Translations under genes and position numbers: made by a program
Notes under the pieces: model-generated
The model's database searches: none
The model's input: the letters and a program-made list of their open reading frames with translations, nothing else
Told to the model about the DNA's origin: nothing
Assembly (NCBI RefSeq): GCF_000177195.2
Contig: NC_015953.1
Coordinates: 2,542,001-2,606,000 of the forward strand
Reading direction: 5' to 3'
Length of the DNA stretch: 64,000 bases
Origin: Streptomyces sp. SirexAA-E
Lineage (GTDB): Bacteria > Actinomycetota > Actinomycetes > Streptomycetales > Streptomycetaceae
Shown: positions 24,256 to 33,213 of the stretch, piece by piece
Layout: every line of letters starts with the position of its first letter
Numbering within the stretch: position 1 is the stretch's first letter

Positions 24256-25722
24256 TTAAAGGTGCGGCTCCGCGCCGGGGGGACGACGGAGTTCCGCGCT
24301 CCGGTTCTTCGTCTGCCGCCGCTGCCGCCTCCCGCCCCGGCGGCCCACCCGGTGCCCCCGGCGGCCGCGTTCCGAGGGAGCGCCGTCCAGCGCGATCCAG
24401 ATGCGCACCTCGGTGCCGCCGAGCACCGAACGCCCGATGCGCAGGTCGCCGCCGGTCGATTCGGCGACCCTGCGCACGATGTCCAGGCCCAGCCCGGTCG
24501 AGCCCACGGCACCCGGGCCGCCGCCGCGTCCGCTGGCGCCCCGGGTCAGGGCGGCTTCCGGGTCGGCTATGCCGGGGCCCGCGTCCGAGACCAGGACGAT
24601 CACGGCGTCCCCGCTGTGGTGCACGTCGACGGCGAACGCGGTGCCCTCCGGGGTGTGCCGGAAGACGTTGCCGAGCAACGCGTCCAGCGCGGCGGCCAGT
24701 TCGGTCCGAGCGACGGGTATCCGTACCGTACGGTCGACTCCCGCCAGCCGGACCGTACGGCCCTCGTCCTCGGCCAGGGCCGACCAGAACCCCATGCGTT
24801 CGCGGATCACCTCGGAGGCGTCGCACCCGCTGCCCGCCCCGGGGTGCGGGCCCTGGGTCTGCGGGCGCTGCTCCCGGGCGGTCCGGATGATCGTGTCGAC
24901 CTCGCGTTCCAGCTGCTCGACGGCGGCCCTGGTCTGTTCGGCGGCCGGCCCCTCGCCCAGCGACGCCGCGTTGAGCCGGAGCACGGTCAGGGGGGTGCGC
25001 AGCCGGTGCGAGAGGTCGGCGGCCAGTTCGCGTTCGTTGGCCAGCAGTTGGACGACCTGGTCCGCCATGGAGTTGAACGCGACGGCGGCGGAGCGCAGTT
25101 CGGTGGGACCCTCCTCGGGGACCCTGGTCCCCAGCCGCCCCTCCCCCAGGTCCTGGGCGGCGCCGGCGAGCCGTTGGGCGGGTTCCACCATGCGTACGCC
25201 GAGCCGGTCGGCGACGGCGACCGAGCCGACGATCAGTGCGGCGCCGACACCGGCCAGCATCAGCCAGGCGGTGGTGACGCCGTGGGAGACCTCCTCCTCG
25301 GGCACGAACACCTCGACGACCGCGATGTCGCCGGATCCCAGCGCGGTGGGCTGGAGCAGCGCGAAACCGCCCGGGACCCCGGTGACCGAGGCCCGCCCGG
25401 AGGCCCGCACGGTCTCCAGGTCCTCGCGGGTCGCGCGCCGGGTCCCGATCTCCATGCGGCCGGAGGGCGGTTCGGCGGTGGCCGGCACATGGACGGCGAG
25501 CCGTCCGCGGCCGCCGGGTTCGGTGGACAGGACGGCCCGGGTCAGTTCGTCGCGGTCGACGGTGATGGTGAGGGTCGGGCCGATCGTGGCGGCCTGCCGC
25601 TCGGCGTCGGTGAAGGCACGGTCCCGCGCCATCTCCCTGACGACCAGCCCGAGCGGTACGGCGAAGGCGATCACCACCATGGCGGTGACCGCGAGGCACA
25701 CCCTGACCAGCGCCCATCTCAT
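24256..25722 (-). CDS. two-component sensor histidine kinase
   Basis: A 488-residue kinase. Membrane segment 1 (VCLAVTAMVVIAFAVPLGLVV), an extracytoplasmic domain to about residue 170, membrane segment 2 (TTAWLMLAGVGAALIVGSVAVA), HAMP, then the H-box LAADLSHRLRTPLTVLRLN with the phospho-accepting His and a HATPase_c domain (N-box LLGNVFRHTPEG, G1 SDAGPGIAD, G2 STGLGLDIVRRV). A very basic tail (RRGHRVGRRGGRRQRRQTKNR) is unusual. Its ATG overlaps the response-regulator stop (ATGA), so the pair is translationally coupled. The signal is unknown. Confidence 0.93.
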   Translation of the reverse strand: MRWALVRVCLAVTAMVVIAFAVPLGLVVREMARDRAFTDAERQAATIGPTLTITVDRDELTRAVLSTEPGGRGRLAVHVPATAEPPSGRMEIGTRRATREDLETVRASGRASVTGVPGGFALLQPTALGSGDIAVVEVFVPEEEVSHGVTTAWLMLAGVGAALIVGSVAVADRLGVRMVEPAQRLAGAAQDLGEGRLGTRVPEEGPTELRSAAVAFNSMADQVVQLLANERELAADLSHRLRTPLTVLRLNAASLGEGPAAEQTRAAVEQLEREVDTIIRTAREQRPQTQGPHPGAGSGCDASEVIRERMGFWSALAEDEGRTVRLAGVDRTVRIPVARTELAAALDALLGNVFRHTPEGTAFAVDVHHSGDAVIVLVSDAGPGIADPEAALTRGASGRGGGPGAVGSTGLGLDIVRRVAESTGGDLRIGRSVLGGTEVRIWIALDGAPSERGRRGHRVGRRGGRRQRRQTKNRSAELRRPPGAEPHL

Positions 25723-26423
25723 GCGGGGCGCTCGGGGGCGGCCGGGGGTTCGAGCTTCACGCCGACGCCCCGCAGGGTGTGCAGGTAGCGCGGGCGGGCC
25801 GCCGTCTCGCCGAGCTTGCGCCGCAGCCAGGAGAGGTGGACGTCGATGGTCTGGTCGTCGCCGTAGGACTGCTGCCAGACCTCGGCCAGCAGCTCCCGGC
25901 GCGGCACGACGACCCCGGGGCGCCCGGCGAGGAAGGCCAGCAGGTCGAACTCCCGGCGCGTCAGGTCCAGGGCGGTGCCGTCCAGTTCGGCCTGGCGGCG
26001 CAGCGGGTCGACGCTGAGCCCGCCGACCTGGAGGACCCGGGGCGGCGGTGCCTGGCCGGGGCCGCGGGTGCGGCGCAGCACGGCGGCCATGCGGGCGGAG
26101 AGGTGCTCCACCGAGAACGGCTTGGTCAGGTAGTCGTCCGCACCGTCGTTGAGGAGTCTGACGATCTCGGCCTCGTCGTCCCTGGCGGTGGCGATGATCA
26201 CGGGCACGTCGGTGATGGACCGCAGCATCTTCAGCGCCTCGGCGCCGTCGAGGTCGGGCAGCCCGAGGTCGAGGACGACCACGTCGAAGCGGAAGTGCGC
26301 CACCTCGCGCAGCGCTTCGAGCGCGGTGCCGACGCTGCGCACCGTGTGGGAGGCCTCCGTCAGGTGCCGGATGAGGGCGGATCGTACGAACTGGTCGTCC
26401 TCGACCACGAGCACACTTGGCAT
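25719..26423 (-). CDS. OmpR/PhoB-type response regulator
   Basis: A 234-residue regulator with receiver domain (MPSVLVVEDDQFVRSAL; phospho-acceptor Asp in VVVLDLGLPDLDG; Lys in DYLTKPF) and a winged-helix DNA-binding domain (LDLTRREFDLLAFLAGRPGVVVPRRELLAEVW ... TIDVHLSWLRRKLGE ... TLRGVGVKL). It is the first gene of the pair with the downstream kinase, overlapping it by four bases. It is divergent from a small secreted-protein gene that could be a target; no operator was identified. Confidence 0.94.
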   Translation of the reverse strand: MPSVLVVEDDQFVRSALIRHLTEASHTVRSVGTALEALREVAHFRFDVVVLDLGLPDLDGAEALKMLRSITDVPVIIATARDDEAEIVRLLNDGADDYLTKPFSVEHLSARMAAVLRRTRGPGQAPPPRVLQVGGLSVDPLRRQAELDGTALDLTRREFDLLAFLAGRPGVVVPRRELLAEVWQQSYGDDQTIDVHLSWLRRKLGETAARPRYLHTLRGVGVKLEPPAAPERPA

Positions 26424-26501
26424 GGGCCGCACCGTAGCCCATGGCCGGGCGCCGGGTGCCCGCCGGGACAACAGAGGTGCGGGTGGGGCAGGATGTGCCG
26501 G

Positions 26502-27044
26502 ATGCGCCGAGGACTCGTACACGCGATCGCGTGGTCGTTCGCCACCGGGGCGGCGGTGACCCTGTCGTGGTGGGGCGTGCACACGGTGATGTCGGGTACG
26601 GCGTACGACCGGCCGCGCGCCGTGCCCATCTCGGTGGGCGCGCGGGCCACCGAGGCGCCGGTGTCCTCGTCGACGCACCGGGCGCTGCCGTCGCCCACCC
26701 CGAGCCCGTCCGCCTCCCCTTCCACGTCCCCGCCCTCCCCGCGGTCCTCGCCCCGCGCCTCCTCCGCCGCGCCGTCGGGCGGGCACACCCCGGCCGCACC
26801 GGCTCCCTCGGCGGTGTCGGGGAACGTGGAGAGCTATCCGACGCGGGGCGGGCGGGTCGTCCTGGAGCTGGCGGCGGACTCGGCGAAGCTGGTCTCGGCG
26901 ACGCCGGAGCCGGACTGGTCGATGCAGGTGTGGACCAACGCGGAGTGGATCCGGGTGGACTTCACCGAGGGGTCGGGGGCGACGGTCTCGGTCTTCTGCA
27001 CCTGGAACGGCCATCCGCCGTCGGTCGAGGTCGTCGAGCAGTAG
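26502..27044 (+). CDS. small secreted or membrane-anchored protein, function unknown
   Basis: A 180-residue protein with an N-terminal hydrophobic segment (GLVHAIAWSFATGAAVTLSWWGVHTVM), a long Ser/Pro/Thr-rich stretch and a compact C-terminal domain (SYPTRGGRVVLELAADSAKLVS ... SVFCTWNGHPPSVEVVEQ). The N-terminus could be an uncleaved anchor or a signal peptide. ATG 26502 (MRRGLVHA) is used; ATG 26493 adds MCR and is equally possible, as the GGGG sits between the ideal distances. It starts 79 bases from the divergent two-component operon. Confidence 0.75.
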   Translation: MRRGLVHAIAWSFATGAAVTLSWWGVHTVMSGTAYDRPRAVPISVGARATEAPVSSSTHRALPSPTPSPSASPSTSPPSPRSSPRASSAAPSGGHTPAAPAPSAVSGNVESYPTRGGRVVLELAADSAKLVSATPEPDWSMQVWTNAEWIRVDFTEGSGATVSVFCTWNGHPPSVEVVEQ

Positions 27045-27085
27045 GTGCGGCGCGAGCCGGCCCGCGGGGCTGCCGGGTGCCCTCC

Positions 27086-27976
27086 TCAGCCGAAGGTGCC
27101 GGGCGGCGGGGCCGGGGACGGGCGGGCGGCCCCGTCGGTGACGACGGTGGCGCCGCCTGTGAAGTCGGCCAGGGCGCGGCCGTGTTCGACCCGGCCCGGG
27201 TGCGGGTCGCTCGCCACGCGCCGGGTCAGCTCGGCGACGGCGATCGGCAGGTCCGAGGCGACCAGGACCGCGTTGCCGAAGCGCCGGCCCCGCCAGACGG
27301 TGGGGTCGGCGGCGAGCGCGAGTTCCGGGAAGAGCGAGGCGGCGGTGGCGATCTGGCCGCGGAGGTGGGCGAGCGGCGGACCGTCGGCGAGGTTGGCCGT
27401 GTACTGCCCGCCGGGCTTCAGCACCCGGCGTACCTCGGTGAGGAATTCGGCGGAGGTGAGGTGTGCGGGGGTGCGGGCCCCGCTGAAGACGTCGGCGACG
27501 ACGAGGTCCGCCCAGCCGTCCGGGATCTTGCCGAGTCCGGCGCGGGCGTCCGTGGCCCGCACCCGTATCCGGGCCTGCGGGTCCAACGGGAGGGCGGTGC
27601 GCACCAGGTGGACGAGTGGCGCGTCGACCTCGACGACCTGCTGGGTGGAGCGCGGGCGGGTCGCCGCGAGGTACCGGGCGAGCGTGAAGGCGCCGCCCCC
27701 GAGGTGGACGGCGTGCAGCGGCCGGCCCGGGGGCGCGGCGAGGTCGATGACGTGGCCGAGCCGGCGCTGGTACTCGAACGAGAGGTACGTGGGATCGTCC
27801 AGGTCCACGTGGGACTGCGGAGCGCCGTCCAGCAGCAGGGTCCAGGCGCGCGGGCGTTCGCGGTCGGGGACGAGCTCGGCCAGGCCTCCGTCGACCGGGG
27901 CGGCCACCGGCTCCCGCGCGGGGTCGGTCCGCTTCCGGCCGCCCGCGTTCCTGGAGGGCGTTCCTCGACGTGCCAC
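27086..27976 (-). CDS. spermidine synthase-like protein (Rossmann-fold aminopropyl/methyl-transferase family)
   Basis: A 296-residue cytoplasmic protein with the spermidine-synthase fold: LSFEYQRRLGHVIDLA (substrate gate), LHAVHLGGGAFTLARYLAATRP (glycine-rich cofactor loop), VEVDAPLVHLVR (acidic residue after the second strand) and DLVVADVFSGARTPAHLTSAEFL. Streptomyces members of this group are usually annotated as fused-MFS/spermidine synthase, but here no membrane segments are present. Start is GTG 27976 with GAGGAC upstream. True substrate is unknown; the polyamine assignment is by family only. Confidence 0.8.
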   Translation of the reverse strand: MARRGTPSRNAGGRKRTDPAREPVAAPVDGGLAELVPDRERPRAWTLLLDGAPQSHVDLDDPTYLSFEYQRRLGHVIDLAAPPGRPLHAVHLGGGAFTLARYLAATRPRSTQQVVEVDAPLVHLVRTALPLDPQARIRVRATDARAGLGKIPDGWADLVVADVFSGARTPAHLTSAEFLTEVRRVLKPGGQYTANLADGPPLAHLRGQIATAASLFPELALAADPTVWRGRRFGNAVLVASDLPIAVAELTRRVASDPHPGRVEHGRALADFTGGATVVTDGAARPSPAPPPGTFG

Positions 27977-28277
27977 GTGCGCTCGTCCTCGCTGACCGGT
28001 CCGGGCCGGTTCCTCGGCGGACCGCCCCGGGTCCGGGGCGGCGGCGGGTGCTCCGCCTGTCCGCCCATTATGGCCTCGGAGCCTGTCGGGTGGCCTCCCG
28101 CCGGACACCGAATACCGGATAGCGGACGCGGCCCGGTGCGTGCGGCGCCAAGGCGCCGGGCGGCCCTCGTGGCGGAGCCGCCCGGCCCTTTCGGCACGCG
28201 GGAAGCGGGCCTTCCGGAGACGCGGCCGCATGCGTGCCGGGGCGTGGCCGCCCGACCGCAGACCACCCGACAGGCTC

Positions 28278-28649
28278 TCAGCGGCAGTTGTCGGCCGCCT
28301 CGATGAGCCGGGCCGCCTGGCCGAGGGCGTCCCTGAGCGCGGCCGGGTCGGTGACGGGGGCGTCCGCCCCGGGCGGCAGCAGCCAGCCGCCGCCGGTGAC
28401 GGGCGGCTCGGCGGGGATGCGCAGTCCCCGGCCGTCCGTACGCGTACAGGCGCTGCCGGGCACGTCCCAGGCCTCCGCGGTGCCCGGGGGTACGAGGAAG
28501 CCGAGGGTGGCACAGGTCCCGTCGTGCAGGACGGGACCGACGGCCGCGTGGTCGGCGCCCCGTCGCAGGATGTCCACGGCCTCCAGCCCCTGGCGTGCCG
28601 GGACGGTCACCAGGTCGCACGGTGCGGTTTCCGGGCCGATGTGCAGCAA
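28278..28649 (-). CDS. conserved hypothetical protein, primase-polymerase-like fragment
   Basis: A 123-residue protein read from TTG 28649, chosen because GAGGAGGGG lies six bases upstream; the ATG at 28763 has no ribosome binding site and would overlap the divergent promoter. The sequence (HIGPETAPCDLVTVPARQGLEAVDILRRG... GFLVPPGTAEAWDVPGSAC... GWLLPPGADAPVTDPAALRDALG) resembles the C-terminal part of the Streptomyces 'bifunctional DNA primase/polymerase' family but lacks its catalytic half. It is divergent from an XRE-TPR regulator, an arrangement seen in other Streptomyces in my memory. Function unknown. Confidence 0.65.
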   Translation of the reverse strand: MLHIGPETAPCDLVTVPARQGLEAVDILRRGADHAAVGPVLHDGTCATLGFLVPPGTAEAWDVPGSACTRTDGRGLRIPAEPPVTGGGWLLPPGADAPVTDPAALRDALGQAARLIEAADNCR

Positions 28650-28891
28650 GGGAAACCCCTCCTCTCGTCTCGATACGGAGCCGCGCCCCGTCACCACATG
28701 GACCAACGCGCCGACCACGTCAAGGGCTACGGCGGCACGCCGCCGCAAAGGGTGGCAGTTCATGGCGGATTGCAGGAGAGATGTCTGCTTTATCCGTAAT
28801 CACTGTGTGTACGCCCCGTCACAGCAGGTACGTTCTTGCTCCGCCGGGACACCGGAAGCAGGAACCCGGCTGCACCAGAGAGGGCCCCGCC

Positions 28892-30250
28892 ATGGTGTCG
28901 ACACGGGCAGTTCCCAACCTCGTCTTCCGTCGGCTGCGCGGACAGCGCTCCGCGGCGGAGTTCGCCGCGGCGATCCGCAGAGCCGCGCGCGAGATCGGCG
29001 AACAGGTCGCGTGCGACGCCCGGTACATCGGACGCGTGGAGTCCGGCGAGATCCGCTGCCCCAACTACGCGTACGAACGGGTGTTCCTGCATATGTTCCC
29101 CGGCGCGAGCCTGGTGGACCTGGGCTTCTCGGCCCGCGAGAGCGTGCGCGGCCGGGGGGCGCGGGCGGTGACCCCGCCCGCCCCATCCCTGCTGTCCCTT
29201 CCCCCCACGCTCGACAGCGATACCGACGAGGAGTGCGACGTGCTGCGTCGCGTGTTCATGACCAGCGGCACCGCCACGGTGGCGGCCGCGTCCCTGGGCC
29301 TGGGCGGACCGTCCGCCGCCGCCGGCCCGATCACCGTTCCCGCCCAGCGGCGCGTCGGCGAGGCCGAGGTGAGTGCGGTGGAGAAGGCGGTGCGGGAGAT
29401 CCGGCTGCTGGACGACCAGCACGGTGCGGACGGGCTCTACCAGCAGGCCGCCCAGCCGCTACGGGCCGCGTTCGCCCTGCTCGACGCGGGTTCGGCGGCC
29501 CGCCGTGCCACCTCGGACCGGCTCTACGCCGGCGCCGGGGAGCTGGCCATCTCGGTGGGATGGCTGGCACACGACTCGGGCCGTCACGACGACGCGCGCT
29601 CGCACTACGCGGAGGCACTCGCGACGGCCCGGCTGGCCGGCGACGCCGCGCTGGAGGCGCACGCCTTCTGCAACGCCTCGTTCCTGGCCCGTGACATGGG
29701 CCGGGCCCGCGAGGCGGTACGGGCCGCGGAGGCCGGCCAGCGGGTGGCCCTGCCGCTCGGCTCGCCGCGACTGCTGGCCCTGCTGGCGCTGCGGGAGGCG
29801 GGCGGCCGGGCGTGGCTCGGGGACCGCTCGGGGTGCGAGCAGGCGATCGGGCGGGCGCGTACGGCGTTCGAGCGGGGGCCCGGCGGGACGGACCCGGAGT
29901 GGATGACCTTCTTCCGGGAGGCGGAGCTTGAGTTCCTGGAGGCCCAGTGCTGGTCGGCGCTGGGCGACTGGCCGAGGGCGGCCCGGCACGCGCGGCGGGC
30001 CTCCCGGCTCCAGGACCCGCACTTCGCCCGCAACCTCGCGCTGTACCGGGCGCAGCTGGCCTGGGACCTGGCCCGCTCCGGCACGGCCGACGAGGCGTCC
30101 GCGGCGGTCCACGAGGTGCTGGACCTGCTGGAGCGCGTCCAGTCCTCCCGCATCCGGGGGATGCTCTCCGAGACCGTACGGGCGCTGGGCCCGCAGGGCG
30201 GCCCCGAGGTGACCGCCCTGCTCAACCGCTACGAGGCCCTGGCGACCTGA
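28892..30250 (+). CDS. XRE-like N-terminus with TPR domain, NsdA-type regulatory protein
   Basis: A 452-residue protein. The N-terminus (VFRRLRGQRSAAEFAAAIRRAAREIGEQVACDARYIGRVESGEIRCPNYAYERVF) is the degenerate helix-turn-helix seen in NsdA-like Streptomyces regulators. A twin-like hydrophobic stretch follows (VFMTSGTATVAAASLGLGGPSAAAG), then about six TPR-type helical pairs to the end. NsdA itself negatively affects antibiotic production and sporulation; whether this paralog does is not known. ATG 28892 gives the family start. The divergent partner at 28649 is 242 bases away. Confidence 0.8.
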   Translation: MVSTRAVPNLVFRRLRGQRSAAEFAAAIRRAAREIGEQVACDARYIGRVESGEIRCPNYAYERVFLHMFPGASLVDLGFSARESVRGRGARAVTPPAPSLLSLPPTLDSDTDEECDVLRRVFMTSGTATVAAASLGLGGPSAAAGPITVPAQRRVGEAEVSAVEKAVREIRLLDDQHGADGLYQQAAQPLRAAFALLDAGSAARRATSDRLYAGAGELAISVGWLAHDSGRHDDARSHYAEALATARLAGDAALEAHAFCNASFLARDMGRAREAVRAAEAGQRVALPLGSPRLLALLALREAGGRAWLGDRSGCEQAIGRARTAFERGPGGTDPEWMTFFREAELEFLEAQCWSALGDWPRAARHARRASRLQDPHFARNLALYRAQLAWDLARSGTADEASAAVHEVLDLLERVQSSRIRGMLSETVRALGPQGGPEVTALLNRYEALAT

Positions 30251-30260
30251 TCGGGCACGC

Positions 30261-30857
30261 CTACCGGTCCAGGTGGCCCGTGTCGTTCCACCGCTCCAGG
30301 GCGGGCAGGCCGTACGCCCAGCCCAGCACGGACAGCGAGGTCGGCTCCAGCCTGATCCGGGCGCCGAAGGAGAGGTCCTCGCCGAGCCACCGCGCCCCCA
30401 GGGCGCGCAGGATGTGCCCGTGGGCGAAGACCAGGACGTCACGGTCGGCCGAGCGCGCCCAGTCCACGATCGCGTCCGCCCGGGCCGTCACCTCGGCCGT
30501 GGACTCGCCCCCGGGGACCCCGTCGCGCCAGATGAGCCAGTCGGGCCGGTCCGCTCTGATCTGCGCCGGGGTCAGCCCCTCGTAGTCCCCGTAGTCCCAC
30601 TCCATCAGCGCGTCCCAGGGCGTGGCCCGGTCCCCGAACCCGGCGATCTCGCAGGTCTCGGACGCCCGGACCAGCGGGCTGGTGCGTACCTCCACGCCGG
30701 GCAGCCCGCCCCAGGGCTCCCGGTGCAGCCGCTCGCCGAGCAGCTTGGCGCCCGCGCGGCCGTCGTCGAGGAGGGGGATGTCGGTCCTGCCGGTGTGATT
30801 GCCCTGGACCGACCACTGGGTCTGTCCGTGCCGGGCGAGCAGGATTCGCGGTGCCAT
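30261..30857 (-). CDS. histidine phosphatase family protein (phosphoglycerate mutase-like)
   Basis: A 198-residue single-domain protein with the RHGQT phosphohistidine motif at residues 9-13, the acidic segment with [17 protein letters not shown] and the second His in [19 protein letters not shown]. This spacing fits small acid phosphatase/CobC-like branch enzymes acting on sugar phosphates or nucleotides; the substrate cannot be read from sequence. It is convergent with the XRE-TPR gene, with only 10 bases between the stops. Confidence 0.88.
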   Translation of the reverse strand: MAPRILLARHGQTQWSVQGNHTGRTDIPLLDDGRAGAKLLGERLHREPWGGLPGVEVRTSPLVRASETCEIAGFGDRATPWDALMEWDYGDYEGLTPAQIRADRPDWLIWRDGVPGGESTAEVTARADAIVDWARSADRDVLVFAHGHILRALGARWLGEDLSFGARIRLEPTSLSVLGWAYGLPALERWNDTGHLDR

Positions 30858-31172
30858 GACGGCTCTCCCTGAAAAGTACGGAGATCTGAAGATCCGGGGA
30901 CCCTAGGATCTGGTGGGTCCGGGACAGCGGTGTCCGGGACGGCGAGGGCTGCGACGGCGGCCACCGACCGGGGAGGGACGGTGCGGGCGCAGGCCCTTTC
31001 CATCATCTCTCACGGTCCCCCCGGGCAACCCCGGGGGCGCGGCCGACGTCCCTCATCGGGGCGCGATCCGCACACGTCTGTGGGGAAGCCCCCCGGCGGG
31101 GTACGCGACCTGAGACCACCGTACGGTTGAACGCCCGCCGTCTACCGCATGAACCCTGGGGAGAGCCACCGG
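30858..31172. other. divergent intergenic region between phosphatase and PAP2 genes
   Basis: About 315 bases without a gene. GTCCGGGAC is repeated twice 15 bases apart near 30930. No clear operator or RNA was recognised. Confidence 0.5.
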
Positions 31173-32132
31173 ATGCCGCACGCCACCGCCGCGACCTCCT
31201 CGGCCGGCCACCGGCCCCGCTGGTGGACGGAGCTGCCACTGATCGCGGTGGTGTACGGGCTGTACTCACTGGGCCGCCTCCTGGTCCACGAGAACATCCC
31301 GGCGGCCGTCGAGAACGGCCTCGCCGTCCTTCGCCTGGAGAAGGCGCTGCACCTCAACGCGGAACACCCGCTCAACCGGCTGCTGACCGAGCACGCGTCC
31401 CTGGGGGTGCCCGCGGACTTCGCGTACGCCTCCCTGCACTACGTGGTCACCCCGGCCGTCCTGATCTGGGTCTTCCGTCGCCGCTCCGCCGCCTACCGGG
31501 CGGCCCGGACCTGGCTGATGACGTCCACGCTGCTCGGGCTGGTCGGCTTCACGCTGATGCCGACCTGCCCACCGCGCCTGCTCGACGCCCGGCACGGGTT
31601 CGTCGACACGATGGCCCAGTACAGCCACTACGGCTGGTGGGGCACCGGCGCGAGCGCCCCGCGCGGGCTGAGCGGGATGACCAACCAGTACGCGGCGATG
31701 CCCAGCCTGCACGTCGGCTGGGCGCTGTGGTGCGGCATCCTGCTGTGGCGGCACGGCCGCCACCCGCTGGTCAGGACCGTGGGCATCGCGTATCCGCTGC
31801 TCACCGTGTTCGTCGTGATGGGCACGGCGAACCACTACTTCCTCGACGCCGTGGCCGGCGCCGCCGTGATGGGCGTCGGAGCGCTGCTGACCAGGCCGGT
31901 CATGCGGATCGCCGACCGGGTCAAGGACCTGGTGCGGGCCGTTCTCGTGCGGGTTCCGGCGTCCGTGTCCCCCTCGGGCTCCACGATTGTCAGTACCGGA
32001 TGCAAGACTTCGGCGGGTGAGCGAATCCCCGGCCAGCGGACCACCTCCGCAGATTCCGGCGCAGCCGACCCCACCGCGGCCGTCGGCTCCGCAGCAGCCG
32101 CCAGCGACGACGCTCCGGCAGCGGCTCGCTGA
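31173..32132 (+). CDS. PAP2-superfamily integral membrane phosphatase/phosphotransferase
   Basis: A 319-residue protein from ATG 31173 (GGGGAG 11 bases upstream; an in-frame ATG at 31149 adds eight residues). About six membrane segments carry the PAP2 motifs: an N-terminal acid region, MPSLHVGWALW with the catalytic His, and TANHYFLDAVAGA with the second His. The layout matches the inositol-phosphotransferase/AUR1-like group that handles lipid phosphates. The last 60 residues are Ala/Ser-rich and overlap the next gene by 116 bases, so the natural C-terminus may be this low-complexity tail or the downstream start may be later. Confidence 0.85.
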   Translation: MPHATAATSSAGHRPRWWTELPLIAVVYGLYSLGRLLVHENIPAAVENGLAVLRLEKALHLNAEHPLNRLLTEHASLGVPADFAYASLHYVVTPAVLIWVFRRRSAAYRAARTWLMTSTLLGLVGFTLMPTCPPRLLDARHGFVDTMAQYSHYGWWGTGASAPRGLSGMTNQYAAMPSLHVGWALWCGILLWRHGRHPLVRTVGIAYPLLTVFVVMGTANHYFLDAVAGAAVMGVGALLTRPVMRIADRVKDLVRAVLVRVPASVSPSGSTIVSTGCKTSAGERIPGQRTTSADSGAADPTAAVGSAAAASDDAPAAAR

Positions 32133-33213
32133 GCTGCGCGGCCCCTCCGTCGCGCCGCACCCGCTGGACGCGCGCGCCCTGGCCGCACTCGCCGCGAACC
32201 CCGGCTGCAAGCGGCGGGCCCTGCTCGACGGCGCCGGGGTCGACAAGGCCGGGCTGGCGAGCGCGCTCGGCTCCCCCGCCGCGTTCGGGCAGTCGCAGTT
32301 CGCGTTCGTCCGGGGCAACGCCTTCGAGGTGAAGGTCAAGGCCGACGGCGGCACGGAGCTGCTGCGGCTGCTGTTCGAGCGGCTCGGCGAGGGGGCGGAC
32401 GCCCCCGGAGAGGCCGTGGTGCCGGATCTGACGGCCGCCGGCCCCGAGGGCCGCACCGCCCGCACGGCGCTGGCACTGCGCGAGGCCACGGCGTCGGGCG
32501 GCTGGACCCTGCTGGACCACCCGATGCTGGCCCTGGAGGTGGCGGGATCGCCCGTCTACCTGGAGCCGGACGCGGTGGTGGTGCACCCCGACGGCACCTG
32601 GACGGTCGTCGAGATCAAGTCGTTCCCCATGATCGACGCGTCGGCGGACGCCGCGAAGGTGGGTGCGGCGGCCCGCCAGTCCGCGGTCTACGTGCTGGCG
32701 CTGGAGCGGACCGCGTCGGTGACCGAGGGGGCACAGGTCGGACACCGGATCCTGCTGGTCTGCCCGAAGGACTTCTCGAACCTGCCGACGGCCTCGGTCG
32801 TGGACGTACGCAAGCAGCGTGCGGTGACCCGCCGCCAGCTGGCCCGGCTGACCCGGGTCGAGGACATCGCGGCGGCCCTCCCCGAGGGCACGACGTTCGA
32901 CCCGGGGCGCACACCCCAGGAGCTGGGCTCGGCCGTCGAGGCGGTCCCCGCCGCGTACGCCCCGGAGTGCCTGGCCGCGTGCGAGCTGGCCTTCCACTGC
33001 CGGGCGAAGGCCCGTGCCGAGGGGGCGGTGGAGTCGCTCGGCCGGAGCGTGCGGGGTGAGCTCGGCGGTCTGACGACGGTGGCCGGGGTGCTGGCGGCCG
33101 CGTCCGGCAAGGAGGGCGACCCGGCGGACCCGACGGTGGCGGCCCTGCGCCGGGCCGCGGCGCTGCGCGCGGAGGCCCTGGAGACGGCGAACGGCGGCGT
33201 GCGGTGTCACTGA
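32017..33213 (+). CDS. RecB/Cas4-like nuclease with predicted Fe-S cluster
   Basis: A 398-residue protein (from GTG 32017) with the RecB/Cas4 exonuclease pattern: G-x-x-F-E at RGNAFE (99-104), metal-binding D185 in YLEPDAVVV, E199-I-K201 in VVEIKSFP and Q221-x3-Y225 in RQSAVY. Four Cys bracket this domain: C64 (NPGCKRR) and C318, C322, C328 (CLAACELAFHC). That one-plus-three layout is the Fe-S cluster signature of Cas4, AddB and Dna2. The first 45 residues are Pro-rich and may not be translated. The stop overlaps the next gene, and an SF1 helicase follows as third gene, so a helicase-nuclease machine is likely. Annotation as nuclease is strong; role is inferred. Confidence 0.82.
   Translation: MSESPASGPPPQIPAQPTPPRPSAPQQPPATTLRQRLAELRGPSVAPHPLDARALAALAANPGCKRRALLDGAGVDKAGLASALGSPAAFGQSQFAFVRGNAFEVKVKADGGTELLRLLFERLGEGADAPGEAVVPDLTAAGPEGRTARTALALREATASGGWTLLDHPMLALEVAGSPVYLEPDAVVVHPDGTWTVVEIKSFPMIDASADAAKVGAAARQSAVYVLALERTASVTEGAQVGHRILLVCPKDFSNLPTASVVDVRKQRAVTRRQLARLTRVEDIAAALPEGTTFDPGRTPQELGSAVEAVPAAYAPECLAACELAFHCRAKARAEGAVESLGRSVRGELGGLTTVAGVLAAASGKEGDPADPTVAALRRAAALRAEALETANGGVRCH

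Noticed and set aside
24113..25717. N-terminal extension of the chitinase frame to 25717
   Set aside because: It overlaps the histidine kinase in antisense and would bury the signal peptide; ATG 24112 has a ribosome binding site and starts the signal peptide.
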